The notes under the pieces are model-generated. The model saw only the letters and a program-made list of their open reading frames with translations. It was not told the DNA's origin and searched no databases. Positions 8,466-15,627 of a stretch of DNA of 58,621 bases are shown in pieces. Numbering within the stretch: the first letter of the stretch is position 1; each line of letters opens with the position of its first letter. The stretch comes from Alteromonas sp. 1_MG-2023 (GTDB lineage: Bacteria > Pseudomonadota > Gammaproteobacteria > Enterobacterales > Alteromonadaceae), in the NCBI RefSeq assembly GCF_030547075.1, contig NZ_JAUOQH010000023.1, positions 1 to 58,621 on the forward strand, written 5' to 3'. The position numbers and the translations under genes are program-made.

Positions 8466-9014
8466 CTATAAATGCTTTTCAATTTCCACTTCTATACATT
8501 CGCTATTGCCAGCGCTTTCGATAGTTAGCCAAATTTGGCCATCTTGCACCGTTACTTGCATTTGCATTGAACGGTCAACGGCATTCGCCAGTGTGGTAGA
8601 TAAGCTTTCAGGCAAGGTAAACACCGATAAGTTCTTTCTGGTACGCAAGCTGTTCTGTTCTTTTTTCCACCAAGCATCAAAGCTGTTATCTGCGTACGCA
8701 TAAATCATCATCTGCTGACTTTGATTGCAGCCTTTTTTGATACGTTGCTCAGAAGGTTGCCCTAGCTCAATCCACAGCTCTATTACATCGCTGAAGTCCT
8801 TTTGCCAAATGTCTGGCACTTCATCGTCAGATAGGCCCTTTGTAAACTGTAATTGTTCGTGAGCATTCACAATAAAAGCTACGATACGAAGCATCATGCG
8901 TGCATCGTTTTCAGAAGGGTGGCGAGCAATAGTTAAATTGTGCTCGTTGTAGTAATTTCGATCCATATCGGTTATCGATATGTCAGCTTTGAAAATGGTT
9001 GCTTTAAGAGCCAT
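8466..9014 (-). CDS. yaeQ: YaeQ family protein
   Basis: A 182-residue protein that matches the YaeQ family in length (E. coli 181) and in sequence: start MALKATIFKADISITDMDRN, the HLTIARHPSE-type segment (here NLTIARHPSENDARMMLRI), DFSDVIELWIELGQPSEQRI, and the C-terminal tryptophan-containing strand (GQIWLTI). YaeQ has a nuclease-like PD-(D/E)XK fold; it was once linked to suppression of RfaH loss. Its function remains unclear. It stands alone, with 230 bases to the upstream helicase gene. Confidence 0.93.
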   Translation of the reverse strand: MALKATIFKADISITDMDRNYYNEHNLTIARHPSENDARMMLRIVAFIVNAHEQLQFTKGLSDDEVPDIWQKDFSDVIELWIELGQPSEQRIKKGCNQSQQMMIYAYADNSFDAWWKKEQNSLRTRKNLSVFTLPESLSTTLANAVDRSMQMQVTVQDGQIWLTIESAGNSECIEVEIEKHL

Positions 9015-9244
9015 GGTGATCCTGAGTATTATGCCAAGTGCGTTATGTAGTGCTTAACGCTAGTCTTATTTTTATATTTATATTCATTTGGCGCACGCAC
9101 TAGTGTTATTGGGCGCTAAAACTTGAAGCTAGCGCTTTTATACAAGTATACAGTTTCGTGCATTGCTTATTTTTAGCATATGTTTGCTGAGAATATATGT
9201 CGCGCTTATTTGCTGCGCTTGTTTAATGAATATAATAACAGGTA

Positions 9245-11278
9245 TTAAGGCCTTGCGCCCTCTTCTAAAATTTCAGTAACTACAGCTTTCACATCCGCAT
9301 ATCTGCAAAACTCACAACTTCCGAACCCTTGAACTTGCCTTACTTTTAAACGCGTAAATAAAGGCATAGTCATGGCGGTTAAAAACCGGCAATAGATAGA
9401 TTCAGTAATGGCTTCATTAAACTTACCGTCAAGGTGAGCATTAAGCGCTGCCATTGCTTCGGCTACGTGAGTTTTATCTGGTAAGGGAATAGGCGATGAA
9501 TAATCCAATTTAGCCACTTTACCATTGCACACGCTGCAGTGGCCGCATTCTTTTGGGGCCTGTTGGTCATCAAAATAGGCCGATAAGTTATAGTTTAAAC
9601 AACTATTAAGCTCAAAGAACCGTACCAGAGCAGCAATACGTTTTACTTCTTTAAGCTCATTTTCAGCAAAGTAGTGTGCGAGGGTTTCAGCTAGGCTATT
9701 CGGTAGATCTTCGGCTAACAGTGCTTGTTGATTCACCTCGTACACATCGGTGATTAAACGCGACGCTAACTCGATATGATTGTGTTCGTGTAAATACTCT
9801 AATGCCGATACTACTCTTGCGCGCTCGGCGCCATAATGCTCAAAAATACTGTCGAAATTCACTACCCCCCACACTTTTTTCATATCGGTATGGGTGAAAA
9901 CCGCGTTTAGGAAATCGCTTCGTTCTTTGCCAAATAGATCAAGAATGTCGGCTTTTTCGGTATTAAAACGGTATTTGAATTCAGCAAAATAGGCGTATAA
10001 AGGGCGGATGACCTTGGCTAGCTCCAGTTGTACTAACAGTGTTTTTAGCGGCAACTGACGAATATTGCTTAAGGTTGATAAGCTATTAATTTGTGTTTCC
10101 CACTGGTACGTACCTTTGTCCGAAGCACTGTTTGCAGTGCTACTTGAAGAACTGCCTGAAGAACTAGCGCTTTGCTCAGGCGCTTGACTGGCAATGTCTT
10201 TGAGCACCCGCTCAATAGCGGATTTGTCTGGCGTATCGCCATAAACAAAGTTTTCGATAGTTACCAGACCATCAAGGTTGGCCAGCACAGTGCAGTTAGC
10301 GTTTTGACCGTCGCGGCCGCCTCGACCAATTTCTTGGCTGTAGTTCTCTATAGACTTGGGTAAATCGTAATGTACAACAAAGCGAATATCAGATTTGTCG
10401 ATGCCCATGCCAAATGCAATGGTGGCCACTACTACTTGGAGCTTGTTGGCCATGAAATCTTGTTGAATGTTCTGGCGCACATCACTGTCTAGCCCCGCGT
10501 GATAGGCACTTGCTGCACAGCCGTTTTGTTGTAAATAGCGAGCCACTTGTTCAGCGGTTTGTTGCAGTGTTACATATACAATGCCTGCGCCTTGTTGGCG
10601 CTTAAGTTCATCTAATAGCGCTTGGTTTTTATTTGCTTCTACAACAGGCAGCACATTCAAGTTAAGGTTTGGGCGGTAGAAACCGGTTTGAACAATATTG
10701 TCTGGCGAAATATCAAACCGGCGTGCCATATCAAGTTTCACTTTTTTAGTGGCCGTTGCGGTTAGCAGCAGCACTAAAGGGATATTTAATTCTTGTTGAT
10801 AAGCTGGCAGTTTCAAATAATCAGGGCGAAAGTTGTGCCCCCATTCAGAGATACAGTGTGCTTCGTCTATAACCAACATTGAAACTGCAACAGACTCTAT
10901 AAACTGCCTGAAACGTTCGTTCTTAAACCGCTCTACCGACACCATCAAAATTTTGCATTCACCTGAGCGCACTTCATTCATCACTTGCTTATTTTGCTCA
11001 GCAGTTAATGTTGAATCGATGCTCGCAGCAGCAATGCCTTTGCTATGTAGAAAAGCGAGCTGATCTTTCATCAAGGCTAATAGGGGGGATACCACCAACG
11101 TTAAATTAGGCAATTGGGTTGCCACAAATTGATAGCACAACGACTTGCCAGAGCCGGTAGGGAATATGGCAAGCGATGAGCGCTGACTTAACAGACCTTC
11201 TACAACCTCTTGCTGACCGGAACGAAACGAGGGAAATCCAAACAGGTTTTGTAAAAGTGAAGAGTAGTCTGGGGTCAT
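9245..11278 (-). CDS. RecQ-family ATP-dependent DNA helicase
   Basis: A 677-residue superfamily 2 helicase that unwinds DNA 3' to 5' in recombination and repair. It shows Walker A TGSGKS (41-46), DEAH (138-141), the aromatic-rich AHCISEWGHNFRP loop typical of RecQ, motif IV-VI with IGRGGRDG, and a cysteine cluster near residues 560-590 (CLNYNL...CGHCSVC) that forms the RecQ zinc site. It differs from canonical E. coli RecQ (about 610 residues): there is a low-complexity Ser-rich linker near 370-385 (SSSGSSSSSTANS), the winged-helix region is divergent, and no typical HRDC domain is seen. A second RecQ-like paralogue elsewhere in the genome is therefore likely. Confidence 0.93.
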   Translation of the reverse strand: MTPDYSSLLQNLFGFPSFRSGQQEVVEGLLSQRSSLAIFPTGSGKSLCYQFVATQLPNLTLVVSPLLALMKDQLAFLHSKGIAAASIDSTLTAEQNKQVMNEVRSGECKILMVSVERFKNERFRQFIESVAVSMLVIDEAHCISEWGHNFRPDYLKLPAYQQELNIPLVLLLTATATKKVKLDMARRFDISPDNIVQTGFYRPNLNLNVLPVVEANKNQALLDELKRQQGAGIVYVTLQQTAEQVARYLQQNGCAASAYHAGLDSDVRQNIQQDFMANKLQVVVATIAFGMGIDKSDIRFVVHYDLPKSIENYSQEIGRGGRDGQNANCTVLANLDGLVTIENFVYGDTPDKSAIERVLKDIASQAPEQSASSSGSSSSSTANSASDKGTYQWETQINSLSTLSNIRQLPLKTLLVQLELAKVIRPLYAYFAEFKYRFNTEKADILDLFGKERSDFLNAVFTHTDMKKVWGVVNFDSIFEHYGAERARVVSALEYLHEHNHIELASRLITDVYEVNQQALLAEDLPNSLAETLAHYFAENELKEVKRIAALVRFFELNSCLNYNLSAYFDDQQAPKECGHCSVCNGKVAKLDYSSPIPLPDKTHVAEAMAALNAHLDGKFNEAITESIYCRFLTAMTMPLFTRLKVRQVQGFGSCEFCRYADVKAVVTEILEEGARP

Positions 11279-11490
11279 TTAACTGCGCATAGCCTTGAAG
11301 TATTTGAGGGTATGATACAACAAGATAAGGGGCGTTTGCGCAAAAGCCTTTATAGGTAAAATATATCGATTTGTGCTACCTAACTAAACTTATAGAAAAT
11401 AATACTTTAGCTATATAAAACATAGGCTTCGCGTGTTAACAAATACAAAGAATACAGGCAGAATTGCAAGAAACTAAAAAGGAGTAATTA

Positions 11491-12165
11491 ATGACCGGAG
11501 AGTCAAAAGCTTTTTCAGGTAGGGATGTTGAGGAAGGTGTAACTAGTTCGAATGGAGCATCATCCCCCTTTACAACAGGTCATCAAGGTATTGACATAGC
11601 TGAGTTGGACAAAGGTGAGATGGAATGGTTGTCCACGCAGCGAAGTAAGTTAAAACTGGTTAACCCCGAGGCGGTATATAGGTTTCGTAACTCTAAGATA
11701 AGTTACTATCACTCTTTTTGTCACTTCGTTCTATTAGTCCTATTATCCCCACTGTTAATTGGCTTTTTAATTTTACCTATTTTTTTATATAAAACTCATG
11801 TGCAAGGAATAGGTGACGTAGGTGCGCTTAATTTTGTTGACCATTTCACTATTACGCTAATAGTGTTTTTTTCTATCTTTAAAATATGGCAAGTGTTTAA
11901 GGTCAAAGGAGCGGGCAGTGCTAGTCAGTATCGCCTAGCTATTATCGCTAACTCTATTGGGAGGGGGGGGATTGGCTTTTTTAAACTATCTATAATTGTT
12001 GTAGCTTGTTATTTACCAATTATAAGCATGTATCCGGATGAGAAGGTATCAGATGCATTTTTGCATGCGGGGAACGGCGTATTTTCCGATACATTTGATT
12101 TAGTATGTAATTTTTTGTTGATATTCATTCTCTTAAGATCATTTAGATGGTTAGGTAGGGGGTGA
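11491..12165 (+). CDS. Hypothetical four-helix membrane protein, first gene of the AT-rich cluster
   Basis: A 224-residue protein that I do not recognise. A polar N-terminus of about 65 residues is followed by four hydrophobic segments: roughly 75-100 (HFVLLVLLSPLLIGFLILPI), 113-135, 160-185 and 200-220. The start ATG has a clear AGGAG site 7 bases upstream. The gene overlaps or abuts the next ORF (stop TGA at 12163-12165), indicating translational coupling. It begins a same-strand cluster of six genes that is visibly AT-richer than its surroundings and ends at a terminator at 14480. Confidence 0.7.
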   Translation: MTGESKAFSGRDVEEGVTSSNGASSPFTTGHQGIDIAELDKGEMEWLSTQRSKLKLVNPEAVYRFRNSKISYYHSFCHFVLLVLLSPLLIGFLILPIFLYKTHVQGIGDVGALNFVDHFTITLIVFFSIFKIWQVFKVKGAGSASQYRLAIIANSIGRGGIGFFKLSIIVVACYLPIISMYPDEKVSDAFLHAGNGVFSDTFDLVCNFLLIFILLRSFRWLGRG

Positions 12166-12167
12166 AA

Positions 12168-12638
12168 ATGAAATATATGTATCTCTTTATTTTTTTAGTT
12201 TTTTCTATGCCTTCTTTTTCATACGAATCGCTACCTAGCAACTGTAGTAACCTCGATGAGGTTGTGGAAGAAAGCTTTGTAATTTTTAGTAAAATGGAAT
12301 TTATTCAGCTCGGAGAATGCTTAGCTGAAAACCTATTAAAGAAAAGGAAGACTCTCAATATTGTAGATGCATGCAATGAGGTTGTGGAAGATAAGAATAA
12401 TTACTTAGGCATATTATCTTTGTCAAAGGCCGAGTCTATAAAAATTGGGCAGTGTGCTGGCGCTATAAAATATATATACACTCGTTATGATGAAGAGTTG
12501 GTTCCTCACCGACCAGGGTACTATTCAAGCCATCGAGTGTATCGTTGCAAAAAAGGCTCAACAGCGATAGAAGCTATTCGGAAAAGCGGTGAAGTATCTA
12601 TGAATCGTGAAAATCTGAGAGATTTACTTTGTGATTAG
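12168..12638 (+). CDS. Exported cysteine-containing hypothetical protein
   Basis: A predicted secreted or periplasmic protein of 156 residues (158 if the GTG at 12162 is used). The ATG at 12168 is preferred because GGGGG lies 5 bases before it. The N-terminus is a clear Sec signal peptide (KYMYLFIFLVFSMPSFSYE). The mature part has six cysteines that could make disulphides and includes two related segments ending in GECLAENL and GQCAGAIKYI. This Cys-containing helical repeat resembles Rap1a/Tai-type small periplasmic proteins, but this likeness is weak. No function is assigned. Confidence 0.65.
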   Translation: MKYMYLFIFLVFSMPSFSYESLPSNCSNLDEVVEESFVIFSKMEFIQLGECLAENLLKKRKTLNIVDACNEVVEDKNNYLGILSLSKAESIKIGQCAGAIKYIYTRYDEELVPHRPGYYSSHRVYRCKKGSTAIEAIRKSGEVSMNRENLRDLLCD

Positions 12639-12646
12639 GCGAAGGT

Positions 12647-13375
12647 ATGAATTCAGAAATTGAGATTCAAACATTTGTAGATATAGCAAAGTCGTGCTTG
12701 GAAGCTGATCAGCTTCCTGAGCCTATCAGAATAGCTTTGTATACTATTCTTACTAAGAAAACATCGGCTTCAAAGAGCTATCATCATATCGTTATCAACG
12801 AGAATGTTAGGGGAGTTCCAAAGAACAAGTCACCGCTTAACAAAGGGAAAAGAGATAGCATCAGGAATATTCTCATTCTATGGTATCTCTTTGGCGCTGA
12901 CACAAATAAAACAAAATCTTTTTTAAGTGCTTATGCTGAAAGGCGCTCATTAAGCAGCAGTATTAAAGAACTCGAAAAGCTAGCTAATAAACAATATCTT
13001 GAATTTTTCTGTTTGGGTGTTGTTAGAGAAAACGTTGAAAGTATCATTGATAAGTTAACATCAAGCGAATTCAACCTCTTCGAGCAAAAACTTCCATCAC
13101 CATTCTTCACCACGAAAAAAACGCCCTATGATATATCGCCCATGAGGAAGTTATTTTCTCAAGAGATACCATGGCAAGACTACATGGAAAGATATAAACA
13201 GGCAGATGCTCTTTTCAACGAGAAAAAATATTCAGACGCCAAGCAAATTTTAATAAAGTTAGAGCAGGATACGATTGTACGCCTGCCAGTAATTGAAAGC
13301 TTGAACAAAAATATAAAAGCTCAGGAAGACGAGGCATTGGAAGCGTGGGAATATTTTAATAAAATTTTAAATTAA
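12647..13375 (+). CDS. Hypothetical cytosolic protein with TPR-like C-terminus
   Basis: A 242-residue soluble protein I do not recognise. The N-terminal 180 residues are mostly helical and lysine-rich. The C-terminal 60 residues (YKQADALFNEKKYSDAKQIL and the helix following) have the spacing of a tetratricopeptide helix pair. It starts 9 bases after the stop of the exported protein, so it belongs to the same operon. Composition and AT-rich codons match the two genes upstream and differ from the recQ and yihY-type neighbours. Confidence 0.6.
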   Translation: MNSEIEIQTFVDIAKSCLEADQLPEPIRIALYTILTKKTSASKSYHHIVINENVRGVPKNKSPLNKGKRDSIRNILILWYLFGADTNKTKSFLSAYAERRSLSSSIKELEKLANKQYLEFFCLGVVRENVESIIDKLTSSEFNLFEQKLPSPFFTTKKTPYDISPMRKLFSQEIPWQDYMERYKQADALFNEKKYSDAKQILIKLEQDTIVRLPVIESLNKNIKAQEDEALEAWEYFNKILN

Positions 13376-13381
13376 CCGTTG

Positions 13382-13398
13382 TTTGTGCGGCGCACAAA
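13382..13398. promoter_or_regulatory. Perfect palindrome TTTGTGCG-G-CGCACAAA upstream of the ParE-like gene
   Basis: An 8-bp perfect inverted repeat around a single central G lies 7 bases after the stop of the preceding gene and about 37 bases before the ATG of the 87-residue gene. Size and position fit an operator. A hairpin is unlikely because the central loop is one base. Confidence 0.45.
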
Positions 13399-13434
13399 AT
13401 GAATATGGTTCTCGTCATTTGAGAGGAGATAATC

Positions 13435-13698
13435 ATGACAACAGTTAATCTACTATTTAGCGAACAAAGTACATCAGAGTGTCGCCGCTACCTTACTAAA
13501 GCTAAGGCTATAGAAGAGGCATTAAATACAGGAGTTCAGTATTCTCGATTCGGAGGGAAAAAACTGAAACTCTCGAAGAACCTTGTAAGATTTAAATTAG
13601 GTAACTACAGGCTGATTTTCAAATATACGCCTAACGGCCTTATTCCAGAAAGTCTAATTCAACGAAAGCATCTTTCACGTTTCCTTAAGCGAAGGTAA
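13435..13698 (+). CDS. RelE/ParE-superfamily-like small protein (possible orphan toxin)
   Basis: An 87-residue basic protein. An N-terminal helix-loop-helix (about 10-35) is followed by strands KNLVRFKLGNYRLIFKYTPN and a terminal QRKHLSRFLKRR. The order 'vRfklGnYRliFky...RKH' is close to the RelE/ParE core motif, in which basic residues at the C-terminus act on mRNA in RelE or bind gyrase in ParE. No antitoxin gene is adjacent: the next gene is a 44-residue basic microprotein without an antitoxin-like DNA-binding motif. Assignment is therefore to fold only. It has a strong ribosome site (AGAGGAGATAATC before ATG). Confidence 0.55.
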   Translation: MTTVNLLFSEQSTSECRRYLTKAKAIEEALNTGVQYSRFGGKKLKLSKNLVRFKLGNYRLIFKYTPNGLIPESLIQRKHLSRFLKRR

Positions 13699-13750
13699 TA
13701 CAAAGCGTATTACATTCACCATAGTTAAATACATTTAAGGAAATCAAAAA

Positions 13751-13885
13751 ATGAACGATAAAATCAAGCCGAGCGATAATTCCGCAAATCAAAAAAATCG
13801 CAACAAGGGGACGTCAGGTACGAATCGTCAATACGATCAAGCTCAGGGAAATCGTAGCAAGCAAAAGCAGCAAGGAGGGAAGTAA
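13751..13885 (+). CDS. Basic 44-residue microprotein, coupled to the following gene
   Basis: A 44-residue ORF (MNDKIKPSDNSANQKNRNKG, then a Gly/Gln/Lys/Asn-rich tail) with no hydrophobic core, so it is probably disordered. An AAGGA site lies 10 bases before its ATG. Its last codons (CAA GGA GGG AAG) double as a near-ideal ribosome binding site for the next gene, whose ATG begins 1 base after its TAA, so translation of the two is coupled. The composition resembles short 'NANKGTSGTN'-type proteins I recall from other gammaproteobacteria, but I cannot name a family. Confidence 0.6.
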   Translation: MNDKIKPSDNSANQKNRNKGTSGTNRQYDQAQGNRSKQKQQGGK

Positions 13886-13886
13886 C

Positions 13887-14429
13887 ATGGATTTATCATT
13901 CAAAGATTTATCAGACAATGCCCATTCGTCTGTGGCGGGTGTATCAGTAGATAGTATTGAATACACATCAATGGTCAATACGTTAAATTTTGATAAATTA
14001 AAATGGAAACTTACTAAATCTAGCGAGGCGTCTTGGTCCAGTGACTTATGTGACTTTGCGGAAGAAGAGTATAAGAAGTTTTTATACTTGAAGCTGCGTT
14101 ATCCGAAAGTTTCTTTGGTACCGAACAAGTTAGTTGATAAATTTTGGCATGAACATATCTTAGACACTAAGTCTTATCAAGATGACTGTAATAAGATATT
14201 CGGACACTTTATTCACCATTTTCCATATTTTGGTATTTACGGAGAAGAAGATCAAAATGCCTTACAGCAATCTTTCGATATAACTGTATCGCTATATGAG
14301 GAGCACTTTGGTGCTTATCCGTCCAATGAAGTTCATGGGAATCTAGGAAACGTAGCAGCACGTTGCGGGGAGCATGCGTGCCATGTACCGACTTCGTGTG
14401 CATGTCGCGTTCCAGGAGCATGCAAGTAA
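13887..14429 (+). CDS. GRDP-like (glycine-rich domain-containing protein type) protein with cysteine tail of two CxVPxxC units
   Basis: A 180-residue soluble protein. Residues 81-117 carry a strongly patterned block: KFWHEHILDTKSYQDDC (H88, H90, D93, C101) then FGHFIHHFPYFG. This block I associate with bacterial 'glycine-rich domain-containing' proteins; the paired histidines and aspartate look like a metal site. The last 21 residues are cysteine-rich: C160, C165, C171, C173, C179, including two tandem units CHVPTSC and CRVPGAC separated by one residue. Such a tail could bind metal, form disulphides, or be a modified peptide. It is translationally coupled to the 44-residue microprotein and is the last gene before the terminator. 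Confidence 0.65.
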   Translation: MDLSFKDLSDNAHSSVAGVSVDSIEYTSMVNTLNFDKLKWKLTKSSEASWSSDLCDFAEEEYKKFLYLKLRYPKVSLVPNKLVDKFWHEHILDTKSYQDDCNKIFGHFIHHFPYFGIYGEEDQNALQQSFDITVSLYEEHFGAYPSNEVHGNLGNVAARCGEHACHVPTSCACRVPGACK

Positions 14430-14446
14430 GTTCTTAAAGTAAATAA

Positions 14447-14480
14447 CCAGCAATACATTAATTTTTGTATTGCTGGTTTT
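14447..14480 (+). terminator. Rho-independent terminator ending the AT-rich cluster
   Basis: A perfect 10-bp stem (CCAGCAATAC / GTATTGCTGG) with a 10-base AT loop, followed by TTTT. It lies 18 bases after the stop of the cysteine-tail gene. Confidence 0.85.
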
Positions 14481-14514
14481 CAGAGTTGTAACGTTAGATT
14501 GAAATTCACTGACT

Positions 14515-15471
14515 TCAACTACCCCTCAAGTCCTCCGGCGTATTATCTGCCACCACAGCATTGCGTTCACCCATAGGTTTGTCTTTTCCAATGGTGCTGT
14601 CGGCGGTGGTCTGAAGTTCTATCGATGCATTTACCTCTGCTCCAATCAATATGATGTAGGCACTTAAATACAGCCACATCAACAGAATGATGATCCCACC
14701 TACGGAGCCGTAGGTTTTGCTATAGCTGGCGAATTCGTTCAAATAAATTGAAAATCCATAAGATGCAGCTATCCACATTAGCGTTGCCAAAAGTGCGCCT
14801 GGGGTTACCCATCGCCATTGGGCAGAGCGGCGATGCGGAGCATAACGGTAAAGTGCTGACAGGCTAATATTAAATAGCACTAACATGACAGGCCACGTTA
14901 GCCATGCTGCTTGTTTGTCGCTTAGCAAACCTCCTGCTGCCCAGCTTATAATTTCTGGAAGAACGGAAATGCATGCTAAAGCAACAATAACGGTGGCTAT
15001 CATAAAAACAGTACAGGTTATACGCGCTAGCATGCCTCTGAAAAAGCCTCTGCCGTTGTCTTCACTGTAAGTAATATTGCATGCGGTAATTAATGCATTA
15101 GCACCTTTACTACTACTCCATAAAGATAAAACTAGCGTGAGTAGAAAGCTCCACCCTAAGGCTGAGTTTGATTTCTCGGTAAGGTTTTTAAGCTGCTCTT
15201 CAATAATATATCTGCTGTCGGTAGGTACAACGTTCACCAACAGTGACATGTGTTTTTGCAATTCATCAGGCGATACCATCAACCCATATAATGAAATAGT
15301 TGCCCCCAATAATGGAAATATTGCTAACAAGCAATAGAAAGCCACACCTGCTGCAATAAGCGGCACATTGTGTTTTTGAATATTAGTGAAAATGCGCTTG
15401 GAAATGCTCCACCAATTTTTTACTGATAGTCCAAATGCGGATTCGGCTCTGTTCTGATGGGTTGTGTTCAT
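14515..15471 (-). CDS. YihY/BrkB family inner membrane protein
   Basis: A 318-residue membrane protein of the YihY/virulence factor BrkB family, often mislabelled ribonuclease BN. The family signature AAGVAFYCLLAIFPLLGATIS opens the first membrane segment (near residue 40). Five further helices follow, including the WRWVTPGALLATLMWIAASY and FASYSKTYGSVGGIIILLMW blocks that are highly conserved. The C-terminal 40 residues are polar and cytosolic. The physiological role is not settled. It converges with the AT-rich cluster on the plus strand and is followed upstream by the UvrA-like gene on the same strand after 157 bases. Confidence 0.93.
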   Translation of the reverse strand: MNTTHQNRAESAFGLSVKNWWSISKRIFTNIQKHNVPLIAAGVAFYCLLAIFPLLGATISLYGLMVSPDELQKHMSLLVNVVPTDSRYIIEEQLKNLTEKSNSALGWSFLLTLVLSLWSSSKGANALITACNITYSEDNGRGFFRGMLARITCTVFMIATVIVALACISVLPEIISWAAGGLLSDKQAAWLTWPVMLVLFNISLSALYRYAPHRRSAQWRWVTPGALLATLMWIAASYGFSIYLNEFASYSKTYGSVGGIIILLMWLYLSAYIILIGAEVNASIELQTTADSTIGKDKPMGERNAVVADNTPEDLRGS

Positions 15472-15627
15472 GTAGTCGCGTTAAAATGATAGTAGTTACA
15501 GTTAATACAGCGCAGTGAACAACTAAGTTTATAAAATTTATTGGCTTATTCATTTAGGGCGGTCAAAAATAGAGAAGGACGTGGGATAGACCCCATTTAG
15601 TCCTATTGAAATTAGCCCGTATTGAGA

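Noticed and set aside
14209..14421. 70-residue minus-strand ORF in the cysteine-tail gene
   Set aside because: Antisense shadow of a gene with strong ribosome site and conserved-looking motif; no independent start signal.
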